DNA of 64,000 nucleotides from Peribacillus frigoritolerans (GCF_001636405.1 NZ_KV440950.1:3390778-3454777), one strand, 5' to 3'. Shown: positions 48,376-57,142, counted from the stretch's first letter. Made by a program: numbers and translations. The notes: generated from the letters alone by a model not told the origin.

Positions 48376-48655
48376 TCTGATCACTCTCTCTTCTAATTAC
48401 ATATTGTAAACCCGTGTTTGCGTCAAAAGCTGACCACTCATTTTTATTTCGGGCCATATTGCATGTCAGGGGAACAGCGAAAAAATTCAGGCGATCAAAA
48501 TAAATGCGTAGATGGGTCATGTCAGGACAAATCTCCACCTTATCTATCGTTTTAGTAACAAAAGGCGCTTTATCCTGCCCATCATCATCCAAGATTGCCA
48601 CTCTGGCTTTTTCCGAGACTAATGATTGTAAACCGTCCAAATTAATGTGTTCCAC
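48368..48655 (-). CDS. Unknown small protein of the nitrate operon
   Basis: A 95-residue protein if started at the GTG at 48655, which has GAGAGGG upstream and a 14-base overlap with the previous gene; the longest frame begins at 48688. It has no membrane segment and no family that I recognise. A central stretch reads DKVEICPDMTHLRIYFDRLNFFAVPL. Tight overlaps on both sides show it is translated as part of the operon. It could be an assembly factor or small regulator; this is a guess from position. Confidence 0.7.
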   Translation of the reverse strand: MEHINLDGLQSLVSEKARVAILDDDGQDKAPFVTKTIDKVEICPDMTHLRIYFDRLNFFAVPLTCNMARNKNEWSAFDANTGLQYVIRRESDQND

Positions 48656-48962
48656 ATGTATTGCACCCTCTCTTTGCACTGTATACATTCATTTGAAAAC
48701 CCTGCAAATATTCCCAGAATGTATCTTCTGCATGATTCTCGATAAATTCAATTGTTTCCACTACAGACTCCCAATTGCTCATTCCCTTTACTTCGGCAAC
48801 TACAATATCGGCCCCATCTATTGACTTTTCATCTAAATACCAGTTAAGTCGGACATCTTTAAAAAGGTCTGAAAGGAGCTTATCGATTTCAGCAGCAAAA
48901 TTTCCAGTTGCTTCTTTTACAAAACAAAAATCAAAGTATGTTTCACTGTTCATTTGATTCAC
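48642..48962 (-). CDS. Unknown small protein of the nitrate operon, CxxC tail
   Basis: A 106-residue acidic protein starting with a GTG that overlaps the previous stop as GTGA. It ends with KRGCNTCGTH, a CxxC pair near the C-terminus that could bind metal or undergo redox change. No family recognised and no membrane segment. It lies between the two-helix membrane protein and the other small protein, all overlapping. Candidate maturation factor for one of the metal subunits; only position supports this. Confidence 0.7.
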   Translation of the reverse strand: MNQMNSETYFDFCFVKEATGNFAAEIDKLLSDLFKDVRLNWYLDEKSIDGADIVVAEVKGMSNWESVVETIEFIENHAEDTFWEYLQGFQMNVYSAKRGCNTCGTH

Positions 48963-49150
48963 GCCTTTTCGTTTTTCGTTTTTTTATAAGTAAATAACGC
49001 TAAGGGAAACACCACTATGTTTAATCCCCCAAATATTAATACATTTATATAATTTTCATAATAAAATTGGTGAACCATAAATTGGGTAAATACAATATTC
49101 ATCATCAAGAAAGCACAAAGCAACGCGACACCGATGTACTTAAACTTCAT
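48959..49150 (-). CDS. Small two-helix membrane protein of the nitrate operon
   Basis: 63 residues with two hydrophobic segments (about 5-28 and 36-54) and a basic C-terminus (TYKKTKNEKA). It overlaps the Rieske gene by 12 bases and the next gene by 4. It is probably an accessory membrane subunit of the reductase. No family recognised. Confidence 0.7.
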   Translation of the reverse strand: MKFKYIGVALLCAFLMMNIVFTQFMVHQFYYENYINVLIFGGLNIVVFPLALFTYKKTKNEKA

Positions 49151-49667
49151 AACGCTTCACCCTTACAGCGTATACTGCGCCATTTTCAACTTTCACTTGA
49201 ATTTCAGGCAGGGGCCTCCTTGGAGGTCCGGCAGTTGGAGCACCTGTTTCAACATCAAATTTCCCATGATGGCAAGGACAGATCATTTCACCTTCTTCTT
49301 TCACCCAAAATACCGGGCAACGAAGATGTGTGCATGCATTTTGGTATGCTACGTATTTCGTTTCAGACAATCTGATCAAAATGGCATCATCATGATCCCC
49401 TGGAAATTTAAACTCCACTGCGTCACCAATTGGAAGTCCGCTTACATTAGTTATTTTTTTGTGAGGATACTCCTTTTCCCCAAGACCCATCAATTCTTTA
49501 GCCGCAATCGCTCCCCAAGGAAGGGATGAAATCGCGAATACTCCTGCAGCTCCCACTAGTGTTTTCATGAACCCTCGTCTGTCGAGCTTTCTTTCATTAT
49601 CCCGTTCAATATTATGGGTGTAATTATCTTCATTAAAGGGGATTTTATTATTTTTATCCGACGGCAT
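49140..49667 (-). CDS. Rieske [2Fe-2S] protein with Tat signal
   Basis: A 175-residue Rieske protein. The twin-arginine signal DRRGFMKTLVGAAGVFAISS at about 29-48 anchors it outside the membrane. Cluster ligands are Cys112 and His114 (CTHLRC) and Cys130 and His133 (CPCH), with Cys117 and Cys132 as the usual disulfide pair, so the cluster should be of the high-potential quinol-oxidising kind. In the nitrate operon it could take electrons from menaquinol next to the cytochrome b-type protein. A strong GGAGGG precedes the ATG. Confidence 0.9.
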   Translation of the reverse strand: MPSDKNNKIPFNEDNYTHNIERDNERKLDRRGFMKTLVGAAGVFAISSLPWGAIAAKELMGLGEKEYPHKKITNVSGLPIGDAVEFKFPGDHDDAILIRLSETKYVAYQNACTHLRCPVFWVKEEGEMICPCHHGKFDVETGAPTAGPPRRPLPEIQVKVENGAVYAVRVKRYEV

Positions 49668-49678
49668 ATAAATCCCTC

Positions 49679-50239
49679 CTAAAATAGCTTTTCAATTCCT
49701 TGTAAAATACCAGGCAAATTTACCTTAACGTTCGTTTCACTTTCAAGATAAGGCAGGCTACTCACCCATTTTCCATTATCTAGATTAAATTGTTTTTTTC
49801 TATTTCCAATTTCCTCATCGGTGAGCCACTGAAGTGTGTTGGATGGACAAACACTTGCACACATTGGCGGGATACCGTTTTTTGTCCGGTCAATACATAA
49901 ATCGCATTTATACATTAAGTTTTGCTCTGTGTCAAATTTTGGTATTCCATACGGACAAGCGATCGTACAGTTTTGGCAGCCAATACATTTTTCAACCAGG
50001 GCTGATAAGACGGCCCCTGTCTCATGTATTTGGATTGCCTGGGCAGGACAACTTCTTGCACAGGCCGGATTCACACAATGGAGGCACATAAGAGGCATCG
50101 TCTGCCGATTGACCAGAGGGTTTACATCATAAACGTAGTTCCTGTTCCGCTCTTCATGACCTCCGCATTGTGTACAAGCAGCAAGGCATGATCGGCATCC
50201 TATGCAGTTTTCAAGTTCTAAATAGAGCCTCTTTTTCAT
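49679..50239 (-). CDS. Four-cluster ferredoxin subunit (NrfC/DmsB-like)
   Basis: A 186-residue iron-sulfur protein with four 4Fe-4S sites. Ligand sets are Cys12/15/18/22, Cys52/55/60/64, Cys85/88/91/95 and Cys112/115/127/131. There is no Tat signal, so it should be cytoplasmic like the catalytic subunit whose gene ends directly before it. It would pass electrons from the membrane part to the molybdenum enzyme. The layout is that of the electron-transfer subunits of molybdopterin oxidoreductases. Confidence 0.9.
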   Translation of the reverse strand: MKKRLYLELENCIGCRSCLAACTQCGGHEERNRNYVYDVNPLVNRQTMPLMCLHCVNPACARSCPAQAIQIHETGAVLSALVEKCIGCQNCTIACPYGIPKFDTEQNLMYKCDLCIDRTKNGIPPMCASVCPSNTLQWLTDEEIGNRKKQFNLDNGKWVSSLPYLESETNVKVNLPGILQGIEKLF

Positions 50240-52408
50240 TTATTGCACCTTCTTTATTTCGACTTTTTCCATTTGAGCCGCACAGACCTTAAACTCCGGC
50301 ATACGGGATATTGGGTCAAGCGCTGCAATCGTTAATAGGTTGATAGATTGCTCGTGCCCAAAGTGGTATGGAACAAATACAGTGTCCTTACGAATTGCCT
50401 CTGTAATTTTCACTTTATAGATTGCCTCGCCTCTCCGGGTGTACAGGCGGACCTTATCCTCATGGTCCATATTGTATTTTTTTGCTGTTTCCGGATGCAC
50501 TTCGACGTATGGCTCCGGGCACATATCACGCAGAAACTGGATTCTTCTCGTCTGGTTTCCAGATAAGTAGTGGTAAACGACACGACCGGTTGTTAAACGA
50601 AGTGGATATTTTTCATCTGGCTCTTCAGCAGGGGGACGGTAAGGAAGCGCACAAATTTTCGCTTTCCCGTCTGCGTGATAGAATTTTTTATCCAGGAACA
50701 TATGCGGTGTTCCCATATCATTTTCATCCTTACAAGGCCAAAAAACTCCGTCCTGTTTGTCGATCTTATCCCATGTAGCACCATAATAATCGGCATTTCC
50801 ACCTTTACTGGCCAGTCTGAATTCATCTGCCACATCTTTTGCTGTTTTCAAATGGGAGAAGTATTTTCCTTTTCCAAGACGTTCTGCAAGTTCTACTTGT
50901 ATTTGCCAGTCGGGCTTAGATTCACCGATTGGTTCTTGTGCCTTATTTATCTTAATAATTCTTCCTTCAAGGTTAGTAACTGTTCCTTCATCTTCTGACC
51001 ACGTTACAGATGGCAGGATCACATCCGCAAACTCCGCTGATTCAGAAAGATAGAAATCCGAACACACCATAAAATCAAGATTTTTCATCGAAGTTCTGAC
51101 GAAATTCAGATTCGGAGCAGATACTGCAGGATTAGAACATAGCAGATACAGTCCGCGAATCGTTTTTTGTTCCATCAACTCAAACATTTCATATGCAGAT
51201 ACACCCGGCTGGGGCATTTCTTCAGGAGTGATTTTCCATACTTTACAAACTTCTGCTACATGTTCAGGGTTTGTAATTTTACGGTATCCTGGCAATAAAT
51301 CGGCTTTCTGGCCATGCTCCCGTCCCCCTTGCCCGTTTCCTTGACCGGTGAATGTCGCTACACCAGACTTTGGCCGTCCGATTTTACCTGTCACAAGCGC
51401 CAAGTTTGTATATCCAGATACATTGTCAACTCCCTTATGCTGCTGTTCGATTCCACGTGCGAACATGACAACGGCATTTGGTGATTTCCCATAAATTTCT
51501 GCTGCACGAATGATTTTTTTCGATGCCACACCTGTAAGTTCACTCGTATATTCCGGTGTAAATTCTTTTACAAGTTCTTTTGTTTCTTCAAACCCGTTCG
51601 TATGATTATTAATGAATTCTTCGTCTGCATAACCGTTTTGAATTAATAGATTTAAGATTCCATTAGCAAGGGCAAGATCCGTTCCCGGTTTCAAGTCAAG
51701 ATGAACATCTGCTCTTCTCGCAATAGGAGTTTCACGTGGATCTGCCACGATAATGTACCCTCCTCTTTCTTGTACGTTCCAAACACGGAACATAGAAGTT
51801 GGATGGCATTCTGCTGTGTTGCTTCCTGCAATAAATAAGCAATCTGTTTCATGAATATCAGTCCAAGGTAATGTTGAACCTCTATCAACTCCAAATGAAC
51901 GAAGGAATCCCCCGGCTGCACTCGACATGCAAAATCGGCCATTATAATCAATGTAGCGAGTTCCAAGAGCCACACGTGCAAATTTCCCTGTTAAATAGCA
52001 TTTTTCATTTGTCATTGATACCCCGCTGAAAACGGATAATGAATCTTTTCCATATTTAACTTGAAGTTCCCTGAACTTATTTGCGATTAAATCATACGCC
52101 TCATTCCAGCTTGCTTCACGGAAACCTTCCTTTGTTCCCTTTAATGAAGCATCATCACGAATAAGCGGTTTTAAAATACGATCATCATGATTCGTCTGCT
52201 GGTAAGCTGTAACCCCTTTTGGACACATTTTCCCTACGGTTACAGGCCAGTCATAACGGGGTTCAACCCCAATGATTTTATTCGTCGCTACATTTACCCT
52301 TAAATTCATTCCGCACTGCATTCCGCAATAAGCACAATGGGTTTTGACCAATGTTTCATTCGGGTGTACCACATTACTTTCTGCTTTAAAAAACTTATCC
52401 TTTTGCAT
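50240..52408 (-). CDS. Molybdopterin oxidoreductase, NasC-type nitrate reductase
   Basis: A 722-residue catalytic subunit. The N-terminal 4Fe-4S site is Cys25, Cys28, Cys32 and Cys62 (CAYCGMQCG...GKMCPKG). The molybdenum ligand is probably Cys160 (GRFCMSSAAGG). The stretch TGQGNGQGGREHGQKADLLPGYR marks the assimilatory NasC/NarB group. No twin-arginine signal is present, so it is cytoplasmic. Unusually for this group, its operon encodes a four-cluster ferredoxin, an exported Rieske protein and a membrane cytochrome-like protein rather than NasB and nitrite reductase. I infer a quinol-linked nitrate reductase; another oxyanion cannot be excluded. Confidence 0.88.
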   Translation of the reverse strand: MQKDKFFKAESNVVHPNETLVKTHCAYCGMQCGMNLRVNVATNKIIGVEPRYDWPVTVGKMCPKGVTAYQQTNHDDRILKPLIRDDASLKGTKEGFREASWNEAYDLIANKFRELQVKYGKDSLSVFSGVSMTNEKCYLTGKFARVALGTRYIDYNGRFCMSSAAGGFLRSFGVDRGSTLPWTDIHETDCLFIAGSNTAECHPTSMFRVWNVQERGGYIIVADPRETPIARRADVHLDLKPGTDLALANGILNLLIQNGYADEEFINNHTNGFEETKELVKEFTPEYTSELTGVASKKIIRAAEIYGKSPNAVVMFARGIEQQHKGVDNVSGYTNLALVTGKIGRPKSGVATFTGQGNGQGGREHGQKADLLPGYRKITNPEHVAEVCKVWKITPEEMPQPGVSAYEMFELMEQKTIRGLYLLCSNPAVSAPNLNFVRTSMKNLDFMVCSDFYLSESAEFADVILPSVTWSEDEGTVTNLEGRIIKINKAQEPIGESKPDWQIQVELAERLGKGKYFSHLKTAKDVADEFRLASKGGNADYYGATWDKIDKQDGVFWPCKDENDMGTPHMFLDKKFYHADGKAKICALPYRPPAEEPDEKYPLRLTTGRVVYHYLSGNQTRRIQFLRDMCPEPYVEVHPETAKKYNMDHEDKVRLYTRRGEAIYKVKITEAIRKDTVFVPYHFGHEQSINLLTIAALDPISRMPEFKVCAAQMEKVEIKKVQ

Positions 52409-53477
52409 CCTGGTTTGCCTCCTTAACTTTTACTTCATGGATGGGGAACCCGGAAAATTGGGCAATCCTGTATTTTCTTCGACAAGGAAGGCACATTTCA
52501 GCGAGATGGTGGCCTTCTTTCGCTTGGAATTCTATATCATTCCTGCCGAGTACCTCTATGACATCTTTTGATTGTTCTGTTGAAACAAACTCATTACCGC
52601 ATACTTTGCATCCTTTCATGGATTGTTCCGCATAATGTTCTCTGTAGTTTCTTGCAAATACACTCATTGGGCGGAAAGGTATGTGCGCAAGTTTTCCAAA
52701 CGGAAGATAAATCAATGTAATGATGACTGACCATTGGTGAATCAGTGACATGGCCGGCTGTCCTGCACCATGCATAAAAATGTTCATGAACGTTAGTGCC
52801 AATCCTGTAACGCTGACCAATAACAGCATGAATAATGGAAGGAAGTCATACATGAATTGTTGCTCTGCCCTTGCCTGCATATTTTTCAAACGGCGATAAA
52901 GGGCCATGCATACTCCGGAAATGACCATCACTGCTGTTATGTTCAGTGCGTTATATGATAACTTCGCAATGAGCCCATCAGCTGGCACTGTCATTACTTG
53001 GATCCCCATTGCGATGATGTTGTAGTAACCGTTCTCGTCCATTGTGAAGTACATCCATCCAAATACTAGAGGAAAGGTCACGAAGCAGGAAAGAATGCAG
53101 CCCCAGCCCATAAGAACGTGCTGAGTCCATCGGTAAATTCCCCTGTTCCAGATGAAATTGTATGTTGCTAAATGTTCAACTGTTGTTTTGGGCGTTGATC
53201 TTCTTAAGAGAATTTTGATTCCTTTTTTTATAAAAACCTTTGTTGGCGGCCTTTCCCCCCAAGCGATAAATCTGTAAAAAAACCCCCCAATAAAAATAAA
53301 CGTCCCCACCATATAGCCATAAAGGTTTAAATCCACGTGTGTAAACATTCTCGTACCTATAAACGATAAGAATACAAGTCCGCAAACTGCTAGAAACATA
53401 GACTTTGCAAAATGTGATGCAAAAGCATCATCAATCGATTTTCCTGTTTTTTGATTTACGGCGACTTTTGCCTGCAT
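52395..53477 (-). CDS. Membrane cytochrome b-like subunit (NarI-like) with CxxC tail
   Basis: A 360-residue protein with about six membrane segments. Histidines in TQHVLMGWG, SLIHQWSVII and GKLAHIPFRP are candidate haem ligands as in NarI and DsrM. The C-terminal 70 residues are soluble and hold two CxxC pairs (Cys290/293 and Cys329/332), probably a zinc-ribbon or rubredoxin-like site. It is the first gene of the nitrate block, with AGGAGGAA at its start, and overlaps the molybdoenzyme gene by 14 bases. It would take electrons from menaquinol for the cytoplasmic enzyme. Confidence 0.82.
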   Translation of the reverse strand: MQAKVAVNQKTGKSIDDAFASHFAKSMFLAVCGLVFLSFIGTRMFTHVDLNLYGYMVGTFIFIGGFFYRFIAWGERPPTKVFIKKGIKILLRRSTPKTTVEHLATYNFIWNRGIYRWTQHVLMGWGCILSCFVTFPLVFGWMYFTMDENGYYNIIAMGIQVMTVPADGLIAKLSYNALNITAVMVISGVCMALYRRLKNMQARAEQQFMYDFLPLFMLLLVSVTGLALTFMNIFMHGAGQPAMSLIHQWSVIITLIYLPFGKLAHIPFRPMSVFARNYREHYAEQSMKGCKVCGNEFVSTEQSKDVIEVLGRNDIEFQAKEGHHLAEMCLPCRRKYRIAQFSGFPIHEVKVKEANQDAKG

Positions 53478-53515
53478 TATTATTCCTCCTCATTACAAAC
53501 AATTACCATACCCTT

Positions 53516-53559
53516 ATTGTAAGATCTTGCCTGATTGTTCGATATCGGGGAACTTCCCC
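53516..53559 (-). promoter_or_regulatory. Nitrate-block promoter with palindromic operator
   Basis: GGGGAACTTCCCC (53547-53559) is a perfect 13-bp palindrome. On the minus strand a -10-like TACAAT (53516-53521) follows with no clear -35, which puts the palindrome centre near -44 from the likely start. This is where an activator such as the NreC-type regulator would bind. Confidence 0.5.
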
Positions 53560-53848
53560 ATCCTTTTGGAAAAATCCCCTTAACTTTTGAAAATAAACAG
53601 AAATTCAGACGTCAGAATGGTGATTAGTCCGTATTTCCTTCACTCTAATTTCATAACTTCTTATTTGGGATTGGGGTAATAATGTAAATAAGTACGTATA
53701 AGGATGTTGGGTTTCAAGATTTTTTGGAGAAAAAATGCATGTCAACTTCTCCTCTCTTTCGAATTGCAAACCGGTTTTGGAAGACATTATTGGACATAGT
53801 GGAAGAAAGGGACCTTCTTTATCATGAACTTTGTTTAATGAAACAAAA
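53560..53848. other. Intergenic stretch, no gene seen
   Basis: Between the nitrate-block promoter and the terminator/IS copy at 53849. The short frames have no ribosome sites and no recognisable family. Confidence 0.35.
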
Positions 53849-53877
53849 AAGAAAGCACTCTTTAAGAGTACTTTCTC
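53849..53877 (-). repeat. Target duplication around IS copy E, distal copy with terminator tail
   Basis: 29 bp containing the hairpin GAAAGCACTCTT/AAGAGTACTTTC. On the minus strand it is followed by TTTTTT, so this was the original terminator of the pxp operon. It repeats 54431-54459 with one base difference. Confidence 0.85.
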
Positions 53878-54430
53878 CAGTTTGCAGACAAAAGGTCAAC
53901 GGTAATCCATATGTGTTTCAGCTTCTTCAATCGTTTTACACATAGAACGAATACCTAAGGTATAATGAATGAAAAATAACAGGATCAATAATTGGGCGTC
54001 CTACCTCTGAATGAATACATATCTTTCACCAAGTCATAAATGAAAGTGAAGTCAAGGAAGCCTCCATTTTACCAACCAAATGGTTCGGTGGCACCAGTTG
54101 ATCTAAAGTAATCATTTCAAGTTGATCTCGCTGAATAGAATCATGATTAGAAAGCATCCTCATCACCTCAAGTTTTAATAAACCTATTTTAAAACAAAAA
54201 AGACTCTAGGCAAAAGTGTTCTATCTAAAAGGTAAAACAAAATTGATTGGAGCGGGTGTTCGAGACTCCAGCGGGAAAAGCGTGTCCAGGGGATACCCCG
54301 CAGGCGAAAGCCGAGAAGGCTCCCGGACCGCCCGCGGAAAGCGAGCCTTACGTTCCAATCAACGTCAAATTGTACAAGCTATAAAAAAATGTAGACAACC
54401 TCGATTTTCATCGAGTTTGTCTACAGTCTG
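53878..54430 (-). mobile_element. IS1182-family remnant E with both ends
   Basis: 553 bp in reverse orientation. The right end begins CAGTTTGCAGACAAA at 53878 and the left end finishes GTCTACAGTCTG at 54430. It has the same end hairpin and GC-rich block (about 54235-54365) as the other copies. The transposase is reduced to a pseudogene (start ATG at 54157, MLSNHDSIQRDQLEMI..., then frameshifts and a large deletion to about 53890). Flanked by a 29-bp duplication of a terminator hairpin. Confidence 0.85.
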
Positions 54431-54459
54431 AAGAAAGCACCCTTTAAGAGTACTTTCTC
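54431..54459 (-). repeat. Target duplication around IS copy E, gene-proximal copy
   Basis: 29 bp, one mismatch to 53849-53877. It lies 25 bp after the pxpC stop codon and retains the hairpin but not the original T-run. Confidence 0.85.
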
Positions 54460-54484
54460 GTCTTTTGCATTAATTGTAGAAGCA

Positions 54485-55483
54485 TTATATATCCAGCCAT
54501 TTTTTCAAGGCCAATGAAATTGAAACTTTCAATTCATTCAATTGCCGTTCTTTTTGAAGGAACAGCCGTTCAGCCTCCTTTAAATTCACTCGTAAGAACT
54601 GAATCGATTCTCCTGGTTTAACCTGAGCGATAATTGGTAAATCCGCCGTAATCACCTGAGCTATCTTAGGATATCCGCCCGTTGTTTGGCTATCTGAAAG
54701 GAGGATGATCGGATTTCCATCTGGAGGAACCTGAACGGACCCATTTGTAACCGCTTCAGATAATAACTCACCATTATCCTTTAATTTCAGTGCAGGGCCC
54801 GATATTCTATATCCCATGCGGTCGGATTGATTGGAAACTTTAAATAACCTCTCTACAAAACTATCTTTACTTGAATCTGTGAAATATTCATATTGGCTTC
54901 CATCGATGAAACGGATGTGAGGTTTTCCTCCTGGCATGAACTCCTTCTCATTGACAAACCACTTTGGGAAGGAAAATGAACCTTTGAAAAACGTTCGATC
55001 ATCAAGATTCTTCGATGGTTCATTAAACTCCAAGACATCGCCAGCCTTTAATGCCCTCCCCATATAGCCGCCAATCCCAGCCCTTAGATATGTGCTTTTA
55101 CTCTCCATAATTTCAGGAATAGCAAAGCCTCCCGCTACAGTTAAGTACGCCCTGCAACCTGATTTACACCCTTCAAATCGAAGAATCGATCCATTTTTCA
55201 CAAGAATGGGCTTCCACATCGGTACCACCTTATTATCAAGTGTAGGTGATAAATTTCCACCTGTTATCGAAATCAGGCAATTTTTCTCTACTTTAATGGT
55301 CGGTCCCATTAATGTAATTTCCAAGGCCGCTTCTCCTTCTTCATTGCCAACCAACATATTGGCAATTCGTAAAGAATGTGCATCCATCGCCCCGCTTACA
55401 ATCACCCCATGTTGCTTGAATCCCTTTCTTCCAAGATCCTGTATACTGGTCAATAATCCCGGTTTGATTACGCGCAGGCTCAC
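54485..55483 (-). CDS. pxpC: 5-Oxoprolinase subunit C (KipA, biotin-dependent carboxyltransferase family)
   Basis: A 332-residue subunit of the ATP-dependent 5-oxoprolinase PxpABC, which opens pyroglutamate to glutamate. The start SLRVIKPGLLTSIQDLGRKGFKQHGV and the later DSQTTGGYPKIAQVI are typical of KipA/YbgK proteins. It overlaps pxpB by 4 bases. It is the last gene of the cluster, and its terminator has been split off by IS copy E. Confidence 0.92.
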   Translation of the reverse strand: MSLRVIKPGLLTSIQDLGRKGFKQHGVIVSGAMDAHSLRIANMLVGNEEGEAALEITLMGPTIKVEKNCLISITGGNLSPTLDNKVVPMWKPILVKNGSILRFEGCKSGCRAYLTVAGGFAIPEIMESKSTYLRAGIGGYMGRALKAGDVLEFNEPSKNLDDRTFFKGSFSFPKWFVNEKEFMPGGKPHIRFIDGSQYEYFTDSSKDSFVERLFKVSNQSDRMGYRISGPALKLKDNGELLSEAVTNGSVQVPPDGNPIILLSDSQTTGGYPKIAQVITADLPIIAQVKPGESIQFLRVNLKEAERLFLQKERQLNELKVSISLALKKWLDI

Positions 55484-56247
55484 TGTACCCCCTCCTTAAG
55501 AATCATTTCTTTATATTCTTGATCCGTAATCGGATGGAACTTCACAATGTCCCCTGCTTGTAATAGACTTGGAGGATTTACATTCGGTAAAAATAGTTTG
55601 GTTGGCGTTTGTCCGATCAATTGCCATCCACCAGGCGTTGATATGGGATATACTCCCGTTTGCATACCGGCAATACCTACTGCCCCTGCCGGAATGGTCA
55701 TTCGGGGAGAGGAACGCCTAGGTGTCGCGATGTTCTCTGAAAGTCCGCCAAGAAACGGGAAACCCGGTGCGAACCCGATCATATAAGCCAAATACTCACC
55801 GATTGAATGAATATGAATGACTTCATCAGTAGTCAAATCATTATAGCGTGCAACATATTCCAAATCGGGTCCATATTCATTCCCATAACAAACGGGAATG
55901 GTAACCGTTCGATGTATCAGTTTCTTATCTTCTTTTAAATCCTGTAATTTCATTTCCAAGATGGAACGGACCATTTCAAAGGGAGATGTGGTTTCATTAC
56001 CATTGCTTTTATTTTGTTCCTTATAAATAACGAGTGGATCATAAAAAACCGTCAAATTGGTATAAGCCGGTACACATTCTATAAACCCTGCAAAAGGTTC
56101 ATCTTCCAGCAAATCCTTTAACAATTTTATTTTTTTGTGAACGCTGTATTCCATTCCATTCCCGAATGTTATCACGATTGCGGAATCGCCTAATGGAGAA
56201 AGTGTACATGCAGTTTTTTTCAAAAGCTTTTCCGGCATAGGAATCAT
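55480..56247 (-). CDS. pxpB: 5-Oxoprolinase subunit B (KipI)
   Basis: A 255-residue KipI-type protein. PLGDSAIVITFGN at the N-terminus, YMIGFAPGFPFLGGL, and GAVGIAGMQTGVYPISTPGGWQLIGQTP are the family hallmarks. With PxpC it forms the part of the oxoprolinase that handles the phosphorylated intermediate. In B. subtilis the same protein inhibits the sporulation kinase KinA. The start may be the ATG at 56238 or 56247. It follows the DUF1445 gene by 13 bp. Confidence 0.92.
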   Translation of the reverse strand: MIPMPEKLLKKTACTLSPLGDSAIVITFGNGMEYSVHKKIKLLKDLLEDEPFAGFIECVPAYTNLTVFYDPLVIYKEQNKSNGNETTSPFEMVRSILEMKLQDLKEDKKLIHRTVTIPVCYGNEYGPDLEYVARYNDLTTDEVIHIHSIGEYLAYMIGFAPGFPFLGGLSENIATPRRSSPRMTIPAGAVGIAGMQTGVYPISTPGGWQLIGQTPTKLFLPNVNPPSLLQAGDIVKFHPITDQEYKEMILKEGVQ

Positions 56248-56260
56248 CTCTTTCTGTCAG

Positions 56261-57052
56261 TTATAAAACTCCTAATTTTTCATCACGAATGTCTGTTATG
56301 AACATATGTCCAGGTGCATGCGTGATCATGATCTCCGGTTTAGTTTCCATAGCAATGGATTGAGGTGTTACACCACATGCCCAAAATACCGGGACTTCCC
56401 CTTCACGAATCGTTACTGGATCACCAAAATCCGGATGCTGAATGCGGGAAACACCAATCGCTTCAGGGTCGCCAATATGGATTGGAGCGCCATGAACGGC
56501 CGGAAAACGCGATGTCACTTGAGCTGCCCTCACCACATCCTTTTGTGGAATCGGCCTCATGCTAGCCACCATTTTCCCATGAAAAATCCCTGCTTCAATA
56601 CAAGGGATATTGGTTTTATACATTGGTACATTGCATCCCTCTTCAATATGACGAATCGATATATCATTGTTTAAAAGGGCGTGTTCGAATGTAAAGCTGC
56701 ACCCAATTAAAAATCCAACCATATCCTCTTCCCAGTAGTTTGAGATATCCGTTACTTCTTCCACTAATTCTCCATATTTATATACCCTATATTTCGGAAT
56801 ATCGGTGCGAATATCCCCAGACTTTGCTGCAAATGCGGGAATGGCTGAACCAATTTCCGTAACATCCAGCAATGGACAGGATTTAGGGTTACGCTGACAG
56901 AATAATAAGAAATCAAAAGCATGCTCTTTTTTTAAGATGGCTAAGTTCGCTTGTGCATAACCGTTAGCCATGCCAGCAGTCGGCTTTATCAATTCGTTGT
57001 TTCGAATCATTGAACGCAACTCAGCCGGGGTAGCTTGAGAAAGGTCGATCAT
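56261..57052 (-). CDS. DUF1445 protein (YcsI, putative hydro-lyase / D-glutamate cyclase family)
   Basis: A 263-residue protein of the DUF1445 family, YcsI in B. subtilis. TAGMANGYAQANLAIL and FLIGCSFTFEHALL are typical stretches, as are RIQHPDFGDP and FWACGVTPQ. Mammalian relatives cyclise D-glutamate to 5-oxo-D-proline, which would fit an oxoproline cluster, but the bacterial function is not settled. It lies between the NRAMP-type gene and pxpB in the conserved kip order. Confidence 0.88.
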   Translation of the reverse strand: MIDLSQATPAELRSMIRNNELIKPTAGMANGYAQANLAILKKEHAFDFLLFCQRNPKSCPLLDVTEIGSAIPAFAAKSGDIRTDIPKYRVYKYGELVEEVTDISNYWEEDMVGFLIGCSFTFEHALLNNDISIRHIEEGCNVPMYKTNIPCIEAGIFHGKMVASMRPIPQKDVVRAAQVTSRFPAVHGAPIHIGDPEAIGVSRIQHPDFGDPVTIREGEVPVFWACGVTPQSIAMETKPEIMITHAPGHMFITDIRDEKLGVL

Positions 57053-57142
57053 TAGTATTCATCTCCTATTACGAAGTGGAAGAAAGTGACAAACCGGCAC
57101 GCCATTTCCACCTATTTTTATTGGATTTTCATTCATTAATCA

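Noticed and set aside
40602..54430. A composite transposon carrying kipR and the nitrate block between two IS1182-type copies
   Set aside because: Each copy has its own, different target duplication and the two are in opposite orientation with decayed transposases, so they inserted independently.
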